A stretch of DNA of 64,000 nucleotides from Lingula anatina (Eukaryota; Brachiopoda; Lingulata; Lingulida; Lingulidae): NCBI RefSeq assembly GCF_001039355.2, contig NW_019774403.1, forward strand, positions 36,324-100,323, written 5' to 3'. Positions 12,495 to 24,985 of the stretch are shown one piece after another; within the stretch, counting starts at the first letter, position 1; each line of letters begins with the position of its first letter. The notes under the pieces are model-generated. The model saw nothing but the letters and a program-made list of their open reading frames with translations. It made no database searches and was not told the DNA's origin. The translations under genes were made by a program, and so were the position numbers.

Positions 12495-15115
12495 TTATTT
12501 CTTGAATGGCCACGGGGCTTTAAAATTCCAAGGGAAACTCCAAGGAGGCATGGTGCACCAGCGAGCATTCACCAGTCCGCAACAGCATCCAACAGGAATC
12601 TGGAAAATATACAGTATGCAAATGAAAAATGAGGTTTAAAAGATTCCATCTGTGCTTGGGTAAACGTAGGCCCTACCACTCTCAGCTTCATCATAGGCGT
12701 GAATGAATCGATAAATTAACAAATAAATTAAATGATAAGAAACATATAACCAAACAAACGAACAAATAAACTGAGTTGGTAAAAAATAAGACAAACGAAC
12801 AAGCGAATAAACAAACAAGCAAATAATGTAATAAATGTACTGATTATTCACTTGACAAATGAATAGGTCAATGAATAAAAATCACAATCTCCGATTTAAT
12901 TTTAAAATTATTTGTCCAGGACAAAAGAAGAAAACAATAGAAGAAGAAAACATAGTGACAAGGTACCAAGCGGAACTTTAAATAAACCTATTTAAGAGAC
13001 AAACAGACAGGCATGCAGACACACAGATAGACAACCACGTGGTGGCCTTACCTGATACCAGATACGCAATGGTTGACAATTGTGCCACACCCATACGGTA
13101 CGCCAGCCCCACTCTGTGGTACACTTGGCACATAATCCTTGTCTGGACTGAGAGGGGTTCACATTCTGCCCCGGGGGGTAATGAACGCATTCCTGGGAGT
13201 TTTGACTGAAAAAAAAACACATGATTGAAAGCAACTCAGAAGATTAAAATACGTTGTCAAAAAGACAGAATCCACAGTTTTTGAGCACAAAAAATGCAGA
13301 GGACGATCCTGGGGGTGGAATGGGGGTAATATGGGGTTTCTGGTACCATTCGATCTCGCCTCTGAGATACTACAAGATTTCAGCATATACAATATGTACT
13401 CATTCAAAGATTAAAAGATTAAAGGTTTTTTTAGCTACGGTTTAACTTGTAATCGTGGTCAAACTTGTATAACTGCAAGGGACCCAATTATCCTTAATAA
13501 TTGTCCTTTATTACATATATGTATGTTTGTATCTTTTTCATATCTTTATAACTCATAAGATACATATGTGCGTTTAACTTAAACATTTATTATCAGCTAC
13601 AAAGCCTTTTCGTTTTGATTTACGGTAAAAGATCTCCCTAGTTGATTTTAACATTACCTGCAAAAGCAAAACTTCAACCACTGCGCAAAGTTGTTCGTCT
13701 GTACTACATTCCACCATCTGTTGTATGCCCAAATCTTGTATGGTCTGACGAACTTACACCATTCTTGGCACTCTGACGTTCTGCATATCAATGAGTGCAT
13801 TTAGGATAAAATATTCAATTGAATGATTATTCAACTTGTAATAACAAATTAAACGAACAAATAAAATCATGTATAATTCTTAGAGATTGAATAAACGGAT
13901 TAATATTTACACAGAGAGATCAGTGAATGAAATAAATCGAGCAATAAATCAGTCAATAAGCTATTTATATATAAATAAATCAAATATATATCTTTAGGTT
14001 AATAAATCAATTACTATCTGTTGAAAGTACTAATGCAATTTTGGCATCGTATTAATCATCAGTATTCCTCCGTTATGCGCGAACATGTTTAAATGATTCT
14101 AATATACATAAAAAAGTTTTATTACCCGCTGTGCGCAATTTGTCTTTTCGTCCTACGAGTAACACGTTCTGGCGGTGGATTATTTGCATTAGGGACTCTA
14201 GGCGGCGCTGCTGCTGCGCTAATGCTACTGGCCCTCACTGCTGCACCAGGAGCATTTGCTGCCGGACACCTATGGCAGATAAAGGTGAGGGGAGAAATCA
14301 GTTGAGTCTATGACAATCATCAGACATCAATAATAAAAAAATATACGATGATGAGAATTCTGTTACCTTGACTGTAGTTTGTGCTGTTTTAGTTATTTCC
14401 AGGTATTTCGATTGCTTTAACATCTGTTATTTAAAGCATAACGCGAATCTTCACCCAAGAAAATCGCAGTCACTGTACTGCTTTTATGCGCTATATCGAC
14501 ATTCATTATACTCATGAATCAAAGTGTTATACTTACTGTGTGTTTTCTTTTCATATAATTAATTACAAAGTACTCATCAAAATGCAATTCTAATCGAAAA
14601 ATAATAAATGCAGTAGTGCCGACATTTTTGGTGACTTTATAATTGTCCTTCTAAACAAAATGTAATGCCACAATCCACTATACAGCTGCCCTTTCATCAT
14701 TTTGGAATGCATTCTCCGTGCACGAAACAATTACAAAACAAAATTTCTAGACAGCACACATAATTATTATTATAGTTGTTGCTGCTGACATGTGTCCATA
14801 TTATTATTATATATTTTCTTCAACAAAGGGCTACGCGAGAAAGAAACGTGGCTACGTTTTTTATTCATTCATATTATTTTATGTTATGTTCCATAAGGTA
14901 TGAATATTAGAAGAGAGAGAGAGGGGGTGATCGGAGAGAGAGAGAACTTACCCTGATTGTTGAGCCCTATCATCAACTCCACACCGGATAGATTCACCGC
15001 TTGGACCCGATAGAATTAAACTGGCAGTGCGCAATTGCTGCTCAACACTGCCATCAACTGCCGCGGACAGGCATACCCCAATAAACACTAGGATTACTAG
15101 CTGCAACGACCTCAT
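12495..15115 (-). CDS. Secreted cystine-rich ligand A, Spätzle-like (tandem paralogue 1)
   Basis: Five coding exons: 15115-14952, 14269-14126, 13780-13658, 13205-13052 and 12599-12495 (690 nt, 229 aa). Junction phases are 2,2,2,0, and all introns are GT-AG. The ATG is the first triplet after the acceptor TTTTAG. Residues 1 to about 20 form a signal peptide (MRSLQLVILVFIGVCLSAAV). A pro-region follows with two Cys (CGVDD; GCPAANA) and an Ala/Pro-rich stretch, ending in RRTKR (cleavage expected after R97). The predicted mature part (98-229) reads SECQEWCKFVRP, WWNVVQTNNFAQWLKFCFC, ECVHY, LCAKCTTEWGWRTVWVW, then IPVGCCCGL, with 12 Cys. Signal, pro-domain, RxxR site, W-x-VV, Q-W, C-x(n)-C and a terminal Cys cluster are the layout of Spätzle-type neurotrophin-like Toll ligands. 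The IL-17 GCxC ending is an alternative resemblance. The family assignment is inference; the gene model is well supported by paralogues B and C. Confidence 0.78.
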
Positions 15116-17290
15116 CTAAAATTCACAAAGAAAAAACAAACTTTTATTATCTTTTTTTTTTTACATTGTCGATATACATAATGGCATATGCATATATTAT
15201 TTAGTACTCACGGATTTTTTCTTATTACCATCACTGTTATAATTGTTGCCATTACTAACATTTTCTTTGCATCCAAGGTGTTGTTTCTCCGTCACCGTTT
15301 TAAGAGGGCACAGCACCGGCGAGGGGTCAAGAAAATATCTCATGGTCTCTGAAACTCTGGATATTAATCGCCAAAACTTCCAAAACTAACAAAGGTCATG
15401 AAGATGATTGTTTTCATAGTCAGAACATGGTGTTTTAACATTGAAAAATTGACGCAATTACATAATATAAGCAATAATCTTGAATTTTTTCAACCTTTAC
15501 AGAACCCTCACACCAAAATTCGTCGTAAAACATGCGTGAAAGGTTCCAGTTCAGGTAAGTTGGATGTCATTCCTATACCGTCACGCCTTGTCACCAAGGC
15601 AATGAAATCACCGAAGCGGTGGCGCATGCGTTAAGGTAGCGCCTATATAAATTCCTGCCTAATACTGACGTCAATAAGTTTCCAAGGAACAACACTTATG
15701 TAAAATATGCTAATAAGGTTAGTTTCTATTCCTGGAAAGAAAATCCTATCAGCAATTATTTTGTCTATACTGGACTGGGGTTTGTATCGATAAGAACAGT
15801 AGATGTCAGCTACAGGGCCAGTGTTTCTGAAAGGCAAAGGTAAAGAAAATCTACTTGAACTCCCAAGACTGTAGTACGTTGAGTTTGTGAGTTTGTCTCT
15901 TTCACACACAGTAGATTTAGATCATATGTGAACATAAGTGACTACGTATCTTGGCTTTCTTCGTCCCAAATATACCCATGTTTTATAGAACAAGTGTTGA
16001 GGCTACCAATGCCCCGATTCGGCCTATTGTAGTGTTCAACTCAAGGCTTTTAAGAGCACTAGCTGTGTGTAAAAGAGACAAACTACCAGAAATATCAACG
16101 AGCTCAATGAGCGCTCAAAGGGCTTTTTGGAAGTTCAACACCCTTGATATATATATTACCTCGTTCGCATTTTTCTCTTTGACATTTCACAATAAATTGT
16201 CTTTATTTTCCAATTTACCATCATCCTCCCATTGTTGAATATGTGACTATGTTATAAAAAATCATATACATATACATAATGCCCAAACTTCAATAGGCTC
16301 CACATCGTGAGGGCCTAAATGGCCACAGATTGCCTCTTAAACGTCATACATGACATGACAAATGTGACCCCATGAGGACGCAAAACCATGTTTCTTCTTG
16401 ATAGACATACTTTGAATATCCTTAATCACATCATCGCATGTAAACTGTGGTTAATGCCAGCCTTTAATCATTATTTTCAAATTTTAATGCTTTTATATGG
16501 TATCCCAAATATTTAAGGCGCCCATTGCCTCGTTAACTTTTCGCGTCTAATTGCATGTGTAAAAAGACATGTACCTTGTACATTACATTCACTTTATAAC
16601 ACTCGTTTCAATGTCTATGTCACGCATTTCGTTTAGACTTGAATCTAGAGATGGAGTGTGCGAAAATATTATCAAAAGTACAATTTGGTTTTACCATTTG
16701 CTTATAATAAAATATCCTAACACAAAAGCGAATTCCTTAATACTGTGAATTTCTTATAAATTTTCTGATGAAATTTTCAAAGTTTGTTTATTTTTGTCTT
16801 TTCTTTTCGAATTAGTCAAGAATTATTTAATCCCAAAAGAGCATATATGTTAGACAAATTAATTTGAATAATTATTTTACACAAACAATTAAGAAAAAAA
16901 CTTATGGTTATAAAAGAAATAATATTTTCTGAAAGATATGAATAGAAACTTCTACTGTACTGTACTGCACTGCACTGTGCAGTCCGGTATTGCACTGTTC
17001 CGAACTTAAATATAAATTTTTGCCCAAGACTGTTTTGTCAAACATGTGCAGGAATGTCTGTACCTATATACGATAGATTATATTTTTTATTCAACCAATG
17101 AAAAGTCAATTATAGGTTGCATACTGAAATCCATCCATATTCTTTTTGGAACTTATAAGAAATGAAAAAATAAAAAAAAATATTAATAATAATAAAAGAG
17201 GAACGATAAAATTCTTACAATTCTTCATACTTTAGACATACAGAATTTAAAATGCACATTTTTAATACACACAAAAAGTATCAAACTCAC

Positions 17291-17366
17291 CTTCTGCTGA
17301 CCAAGTTCCACTTACTGAGATAAATTGATATGAATTAGTCCTTCCGTGCCACTACCTTCCTTTCAA
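17291..17366 (-). other. 5'-UTR exon of ligand gene A
   Basis: On the minus strand, a donor GCAGAAG|GTGAGT ends at 17291. A TATA box lies about 25-30 bp upstream of the inferred start near 17366. Splicing to 15115 would place the ATG at the first base of the next exon, as in paralogues B and C. The transcription start is inferred. Confidence 0.55.
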
Positions 17367-17390
17367 TCTGAACCAGTCTTTCTAGTAACG

Positions 17391-17398
17391 CTTTTATA
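17391..17398 (-). promoter_or_regulatory. TATA box of ligand gene A
   Basis: CTTATAAAAG on the minus strand lies about 100 bp upstream of the 5'-UTR donor. The same CTTATAAA core precedes gene B (24517-24524) and, less certainly, gene C (32384-32391). Confidence 0.6.
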
Positions 17399-17399
17399 A

Positions 17400-20345
17400 G
17401 GAGACGTGCCCTCATCTGAGGTCGTACGCATGCAATTTAAACGTCAAAACTTGTCCTTATTTTCCCATATTATGGTGAAATTTGCCGCACCAGTTGTCAG
17501 GGCCATTGCAGGCAATTTAACTCACCAGGGCTTGGGTTAATTGTACTCGGAATATCTTAATTGAGGAAACACTAAGACTGACTATAAAAATTTACTTTTA
17601 TATTGTAATTGGTATTTAATGAGTTACGTACACACAATGATGTGTATGTATGAGTGTGTTGCGCCTTGTTTTCATTAGAAAACCAAGTTAGTTTACATAA
17701 TTTAAGGATGAGCTAAACTAGATCGAGTCCAAAACGCGTCACAACAAATACTGTCATTAGAGGGTCGTACATGTATGCGCAAAGTGAACGAGTTACAAAT
17801 GTGTGTATAGCTTTTTTGATCTGGAGCTAAAAATTCTCTAAAAAGTTCTGCAGAAAACAGGACATTACACCAATAAATACTAATTGAAATATCCCAGTAA
17901 AGTTGGCTAGTAGCTCAACCTTGACCAAATTTTTGGGGTCATTTGAGGTTGTTTTGAAGATGGATTTTTATAACAGAAATGAAATGTGGAAAATTACATA
18001 TTTTAGGGGCCTGTAGCATGTGGAATAATTGTCATCAGATGGAAGGATCCATGTATGCAGAGATGATATGTATTCATTAACTCATCCATATTCAAAATAA
18101 AATATACAAAAGTACTTGCTTAATCGGGTGAATAATATCTCCTTCCGCCCCATTATACGGAGGTCTTATTACATGGTTACCTTGGAGAACCTATAAAAGT
18201 CCCACAGTCATTTTTATATGTCTCTGTATGTCATACAACTGGCTCCCATCGGCTCCAAAATCAAGTTGAAAACGTTTCAAATACACAAGCTATATAATCT
18301 TATTTATTCCCCACAAAACTAGCTGATTTTGCAATCGAGAATGCGTGAAAACGAATGCGGGCTCGCGTGGGTCTGGGCAAATTACCTTTTACACACTAAA
18401 AGGTATAGTTTATGGCATAAGTGATCGATTTGACAAAAATATATTGGAGGTCACTATCATAAAGTCTATGTCGCCAATAGCACCTCTTTTATTTTCACTT
18501 AAAAGTACTTGAGAAGGGACCAACGAAGCGGCTGCGTGGTAACTCCGCTGTCTTGGAAACAGCTGACCCTCATAAGTAGGTTCCAATTCTAGAATGTTCA
18601 ACTTATTATTATTTTTTTATTAGTATTTTATTTTATTTTATTTATTTATTTATCTATTTATTATTATTATTTTTTTTTTTTTTGTTAGATATAATTTATA
18701 AAAATTGCGTTTAATTACTATAAGAGGAAACATGTACGTATTGAATGCTGGCCGTTCAATCACAGCGCAGTCGTAAGCGTGCATGGTTGCAAAAAATCCA
18801 ATGCAATCATCGACCATGGTAACGGAAAGTCACGCGTTGGAATTCAGGATGACCCCACAACAAGAAGTTGGAATTAACTTGTTGCCCACAACAACGAGCT
18901 GGCCCCTTAATCAGTACGGGCGAAAACGAATGCAGGCTGCCCCTTTATTTTGAAGCCTAGCTGACAAGAAAGTGTTATTTACACGGTCAGCTGGCGATTT
19001 GAAGACTAGCTGATAAGAAAGTGTTATTTAAATTACACGGTCAGTTGGTGGGCGGGTGGTGGGTTAGCACTACTGAAGGCGCCCTTACTATAGTGCTGCT
19101 AATATGACACTTATGTTAAAGAATTAAGTCTAGGTGTAGTAAACACTTCTAAAACTGAGGTTGATTAGTTGAGTTTTAAATGCATCTATATATTTCTACT
19201 AAAACTATGTATAAAAACGCCAATGCTTTTGGCGCACGTACCTTATTAAGGGAATTTCTTTTTGGATGATTTCAATTTATTAATTTCAGAAAGTCATCAA
19301 AGAATTTAGACAATAATTGCCATTGTAAACATTTATTATTCATGTGGCATTTCGCTGGAGCGAGAGTAACAAGTTATTGGATTGGCTCGTTGTACGCTTT
19401 GCTCAATTTTCAAGTATATACAGTTGCAAACAACTTAATAGCTTTCCAACATACGTTGCTGTTGTTTTTACTTCTAACAAAAAAACATGACACGTGAGAA
19501 CAACATAGTACTAAAATTTCCATTTAATCTTATCAGATAAATCCGTATTCCGTTTTCAAAATACGATTCTTATCAAATGCTAACAAGGCATTACATGCAT
19601 CATAAATTTTGATCCGTAGCTCTTAAAATATAAGAATAATTTAAGAAAATTTAAGAATTTATTGCAAGTTAACATGATTGTAAAAATGTTTCTCGTGTAC
19701 TGAAAGCTTAAATCTAGGTCGTCGTTTCTGTTATGCAGATCCCTTTATAACTATTAAAACTTAATTGTAAGTTGACTATATTTTATGCACCGGTGTCTGT
19801 TATCTTGAGTAAATTCCTTTCAAGTTCTTCGACAATTTCTTGAAGGTGTTTACGTTATTCCATTGAACGTAAAACTCTCAATCATCTAATAAAAGCGATT
19901 CTCAAACTGGCATCATGGCACTGGCACTTCAGAAACCCTGACCCAGTTTTGACCACTATCCAGAAGACCTTTGTAAGAGCCACATATATATCTATATTCT
20001 TTAAATCATTTGAAACTTTTCAGACATTTATCACATTAGACCAACTTGAAAACAGTTTGCTTTTGTTAAACGTCATTTGACACTATTAGATGAAGGCGCG
20101 CTGTTAATTAGCATATCATTTTGGATGGTTCTGAGCAATGAAAGAACCCCTTTGGCACCGAAAGAGTTTAATTTGTCTTCTGTATAATTGTCTTATAACC
20201 AATTTATACTCGAACCTGTTCCTGTTCAGTGCGAGTTAAAGTGGGTCAGTTTTGTAAACCAAGTTCTCAAACGCTTAAGTGCATCTAACCGAGAAAAGTT
20301 CGAAAGGAATAACATTATCCGATGCCTTCACTATTTCATTATGGT
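17400..20345. other. Intergenic stretch between ligand genes A and B
   Basis: No exon with both splice sites and family motifs was found on either strand. It contains an ATTT-rich low-complexity tract (about 18603-18683) and a tandem duplication (18948-19051). Gene A regulatory sequence is expected near its left end, and the gene B 3' UTR near its right end. Confidence 0.5.
18948..19051. repeat. Two-unit tandem duplication, about 50 bp units
   Basis: TTTGAAGCCTAGCTGACAAG, AAAGTGTTATTT, ACACGGTCAGCTGG recurs at once as TTTGAAGACTAGCTGATAAG, AAAGTGTTATTTAAATT, ACACGGTCAGTTGG. The second unit has a 5-bp insertion and a few substitutions. Confidence 0.85.
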
Positions 20346-21104
20346 CTATACTGGAAAAAAGGGACCAACGGGAGGTTTGAAACTGGTTGGCGGGTCGATC
20401 GTTGGGCAATAGTGGATTCCTTTCAGGCCGCAACAACAGCCAACTGGTATCTGAAAAATGAGAACATCAGAGGGAGTCATCATCATCATTGTCATCATCC
20501 TTATTAACATCAGTATCATTTCAATAATAAATGTTAAAACATTGTTCAAATAGCTATTAATGTGAAAACAACCATCTACAGGTTAAATATTGAAAACGAT
20601 TCACCTCTGTTGATATATTTGGGTATTTATGACAAAATGTCTGAATGTGTTCTCTCTCTCTCTCTGCTTGAAGAAAGAGTGGGGTAATGAAAAGACAGAT
20701 ACAAACGCTTGAGCAGAAGCGCAGAGGTTTAAAATATTTTTTGCATCACCAGGCAGGTTTGCATATTGAAACAGGGAGGCAGGGCTCTGTCCCTGTACCT
20801 CTCTCCCATAATCACACCATTCAGTATTACCTGCAGCCAGATACGAATGGGCTTGCACCGCCACCAGACCCAGATGTGTCTCCAGCCCCACTCTGTCGTG
20901 CACTTGGAGCAATAAGCCATCCTAACAGGGGGCATCCACCACGGGCCGGGCAGCGCTTGGCTTCCCTCGATAAAGTGGGTGCAACTCTGGTTCAGTGAAC
21001 TGAAAATGAAGATGACAGATTTGGAGAAATGTTATCAATTCAGTAAGTTTGATTAGTACGTGTATGCTTATCAACTTAGATGACCATATGTATCAAGATC
21101 AAAT

Positions 21105-21165
<61 letters not shown>

Positions 21166-23259
21166 CTACGTGTAGCTGAGTCTGGTTATATGATTTTACT
21201 TTTTTAAATAAATCCTGAAGAAGAATAATATTACTTACGAGCAAAAGCAGTACTTCAGCCACTGTTTGAATTTTGGCGCCTGGACGACGGGCCACCAAGC
21301 ACTTCTCCATACAACCCAGTACGGCTGCACCCAGAAGCAAGTCTCGTTACATTCCGAAGTCCTGCGAGATGTAAACAGCAAGTCAGTGAAGTTTGCTTTA
21401 GAATCCAACGTCGTACAGTGAATAACAAAAATACTATACTGATATCTATATATATATCATATTTCATTTTTCATTTGTAACAGGGGCATTTTTTTTTCAA
21501 TTTCATTTATGCTTTTCTGCAAAGGTGACAACTGTATTTTAGCTGGTCGTTTTTCTATACAGAAAATTGTGACAGATTATGGACGCAAATGCTATCATTT
21601 GGTTTTGTAAGTACAGGTTTATACAAAGCAAATGGCGAATATATTTGTATATTTAAAGGGATAATAACTCTTCGTATGAAATCTATATTTCACAATAAAA
21701 ACATGTGAATAACTCATAGAAATATAATATATTCTGTTTTACGACGAAAACAGCAGTTATAGCTATTATTCTGATATCTGAGCTTGTCTTCAGATCACGT
21801 GACCTCCATTGATGGCTATACTCTGTTATAATCTCTTAAGAGATTTTAAAAAAAAAACAAACTTTTTAGAAAAAAACCAGGGACTAACTTTGAATGTAAA
21901 AATGGATTCATTAACCATTGGTAAGCATGGGAAAATTGTTGTTTACTCCAGGAAAATTCATTTTTTGGCCAAAACGAAGAGTTATTATCCCTTTAAACAC
22001 TTAAACACATATTCAGGATACAAATATGAACACCTTAAAACCACTAAGAGGCAAAAACTCACCCTCCGTGAACGGTCTCTCTCTTCTTTCTCCCGGCACC
22101 CTCTGAGGGGGGTTGGTTTGGATCTTCGGGGTCCGGTTCGTCGTCCCCTGCACTGGCAGCGCCTATACCGCCACTTTGGGCAGAGACACCACTCCCGCCG
22201 GGATTACCCAGCTTCTCGCCGGCCTGTGCTGCTCTTGCACCGCACCTGGGTGGAAATAAATGTGAACAAACAACTCAACCTGTGGCTTGTGGATGTTTTT
22301 AAGGCGTTGCACTGTTCTGGTATTCATTTTAATAAAATTACCGTGTATCTTTAGGGAACTGTAAATTCAGGTACGTTGTATATAAAAACGGTCAACAATT
22401 CTTAAGGTTAATTGTGTTATTTCAATAATTGCGTTCATGTAAATCTCATTTGCAAAGACTTCAGCAACTTTTAAAAAGTAAGACGTTTGTTTCGAATAGT
22501 GATGGTGTAAGAAGATCAAAGCTAGATGTAGCTCAACTGTAATATCACTGCGCGGTATTCCAAACACGTGCGTGTTAATTGTCGCAATGTTTGTGTGCTG
22601 CGATTATTCATAAACGCTTCACTTCCTGCATTCAACTGATTATGCTCACAACGACGCCATTAAAAGACGCTAAGACACACTGACGTGAAGCCACTGAGGC
22701 TTTCAATACTGATTTTATCGATAGCTGAGAGTGCTGTAGTGTATATGATGTTAAGTATAAACGTTGCTCACACTTCTTTCTTTAAGAGACACTTAAAAGT
22801 ACATATCTATTACAGTTAGAACCGTGTGATCCAAAATGAGTAGGTGGCAATGTTAATTTGTAAATAGGGCTGCATCTTTTGGTTTAATCATTGTATTTCC
22901 TTATTGCTTATTGTTTAAAAAACATATGCAATAAGTTGATTCGTTGTTATCCAGCCTTAAAGCCGGAGAGAGTTTTTGTTTCATTGTTTTTATGTGAAAA
23001 TGATTATACAGTATGTCGGTAAGGTTTACCTTACCTACAGGTATGAAAATATTTTTTAAAATTGAATGTATGTCCCTAGACGAATGTGAGGATAAACGCA
23101 TTACTACTTTGAAAAAGTTGTAAACGTATCTTTGTCCATTAACGTCGCCAAGTCATATCAGCACAACCAAGCTGTCACATGGTCATGCATCCACACGCAC
23201 ACAATTACAAACACAAATCCTCACTCACATGTGTTCATATTTATACACAGAACCGCTTG

Positions 23260-23291
<32 letters not shown>

Positions 23292-23677
23292 CACACAAAA
23301 GGAAAGATAATCATTTTAAAATACATTCACAAAAGAGATACACACGCATGCTTAAAAACTCATTCACAGAAGCACATGCACAAACACGAGCGCGCGCACC
23401 CGCTCAAGAAGCAGATTTGTATGTTCCCAAATACTCACTGACTATATCCTGGGTATTCGTTTCCATCGGGGTCCGTTCTTTGGTTTTCGGAATAACCACA
23501 GGTAATAGTCTCACCATCTTTTGGCAGGTCAAATTTTTTGCCGTCTAAATCACCCTCAAGATCTGTAGTAGAGCTCTCTCTCTTCTGTTTTGCCCTTGCA
23601 CCGGCAATGCCCATACTTGTCACGTACGTAACACACAGGACAAGGAGAAACGATGAGAAGATGAAGCTGTGTCTCAT
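20346..23677 (-). CDS. Secreted cystine-rich ligand B, Spätzle-like (tandem paralogue 2)
   Basis: Five coding exons: 23677-23439, 22245-22063, 21361-21239, 20999-20831 and 20450-20346 (819 nt, 272 aa). Phases are 2,2,2,0, identical to gene A; exon 4 (123 bp) and the last exon (105 bp) have the same lengths as in A. The ATG directly follows TTTCAG. The signal peptide is at about 1-21 (MRHSFIFSSFLLVLCVTYVT). The pro-region has one Cys in ETITCGY, PDGNEYP shared with gene C, and a Gly/Ala/Pro/Asp-rich stretch ending GRKKR (cleavage expected after R135). The predicted mature domain (136-272) has SECNETCFWVQP, WWPVVQAPKFKQWLKYCFCS, QSCTHF, CSKCTTEWGWRHIWVW, RCKPIRIWLQ and IPVGCCCGL. The CTTEWGWR block is identical to gene A. 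The tail after the CCC motif is Pro-rich (PPVGPFFPV). Same proposed role as A: a secreted, furin-processed, disulfide-rich dimeric ligand, by analogy with Spätzle. Receptor unknown. Confidence 0.78.
21107..21164. repeat. (TA)n microsatellite
   Basis: 58 bp of uninterrupted TA in intron 4 of ligand gene B. Confidence 0.95.
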
Positions 23678-24440
23678 CTGAAATGTGAAAGTATTCTTTT
23701 ACTAATAACGTCTGCCTTGAGACATGCTAATAACAGCTCTGTTGTAATAGAATGTAGTGCAACAAACAACACATAACTCTGTGATGTATATATAATGACA
23801 GGCTAGGCCTATATACTGTATATTACATATTAACTTATAGTTTTTCTATAAAAATATATTTTCTTTATTGAAAAAAATTCTTCCTAAACAATTTTCTCTT
23901 TACAATGATCTCCAAAGCATGACGACAGTATAATATTATGGAAGGATAATATAATATAAATACAAATCAGAATATTTTGTCCTTCATGCTAAAGTTGTGA
24001 TATTAAGCTACATTGTTCCAATTCAAACTGTCACAATACATCTATAATACTGAGTGGAAAATATATGCCCAGAACAGAAATTTATTCTCATTAATGCTGC
24101 TGATGCTTATTAAATGAAATAAAGTTTGACGCCACCCCTCCACATTGACATTAGTAAGATTTTTGACATTGAATTTCGGTACTTACACATGCAGCATTTT
24201 TCAGAAATAAAACCGCAGGTTCCCTTTAAACCATCCATACCCATTTCGTTCCAATTATAATAAATCAGACAGCTTGATGAATTTCCTAATTCTGTTAATT
24301 TTCCATGTCGCAATCGGGTATTGTTGTTTCAAATTAACAACTATCTAATTCTGTTTGCTTCTAAAAACCCTATGGTGCCAACATTTCGCTTTAGATTAAA
24401 TACCTTGAAAATTTGATATCTCAAACATGTGTTTACTCAC

Positions 24441-24495
24441 CTTGACGGTTTTTTGTATCTTTCTTGATGAAGTCTACCAGCAGTGGTGTTTGAGA
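24441..24495 (-). other. 5'-UTR exon of ligand gene B
   Basis: The minus-strand donor CGTCAAG|GTGAGT ends at 24441, and a TATA box lies upstream at 24517-24524. Splicing to 23677 puts the ATG at the start of the next exon, as in genes A and C. The transcription start near 24490-24495 is inferred from TATA spacing. Confidence 0.55.
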
Positions 24496-24516
24496 TTTCT
24501 TTACGATGAAGACGTA

Positions 24517-24524
24517 TATTTATA
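24517..24524 (-). promoter_or_regulatory. TATA box of ligand gene B
   Basis: The minus strand reads TTCTTATAAATATACG. It is the same CTTATAAA core as in gene A, about 80 bp upstream of the 5'-UTR donor. Confidence 0.6.
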
Positions 24525-24926
24525 AGAAGACCGTGACAAACATTATTCATCGGGGCGCAATAGCAGCACCCACATTGCCAAATTAAATAAATATATTTGA
24601 AGCCACTAATGGCCGGCTTGGCTTTCCTTGCGTGAACTTTATTGAAAATAAGCCTATGTAATTCGAATTTAATCTGCATAAATTTAAGATGAGGAAGGAC
24701 TTTTAGTTTATATGAACGTGGGTTGATATTAGTTCGAAAGCTGCACAGGTGGGATATGCACGAAAATAGATATTTAAATAAACAAAAAAAAAAAGAAAAA
24801 AAAAAACAAGTGATCTGTGCTTTAGTGCTGTCAACTTACTTGATACTGTTCAAAGAAAGGTGAAGCCAACCAAACAATGTCTGTCAGCGAAGAATTGATT
24901 TTGCTCACACTAGCTGAAGCACTCTG

Positions 24927-24937
24927 NTAGGAAAAAA

Positions 24938-24984
<47 letters not shown>
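24927..24984. repeat. Unresolved base (N) followed by a poly-A tract
   Basis: A single N at 24927 is followed by two A runs ending at 24984. This second one-N join in the window sits next to a homopolymer, so local length and sequence are uncertain. Confidence 0.85.

Positions 24985-24985
<1 letters not shown>

Noticed and set aside
14093-14313. Plus-strand frames rich in Ala/Leu that look like a membrane segment
   Set aside because: They are the antisense of ligand gene A exon 3, whose minus-strand reading keeps phase and carries RRTKR.
21809-22354. 181-codon open frame on the plus strand
   Set aside because: Its second half is the antisense of ligand gene B exon 3 (22063-22245), and the first half is low-complexity AT-rich sequence. 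The minus-strand exon has correct splice sites and phase.
23132-23548. 138-codon open frame with a Thr-His repeat
   Set aside because: It is created by a CA microsatellite and overlaps the antisense of the ligand gene B signal exon.
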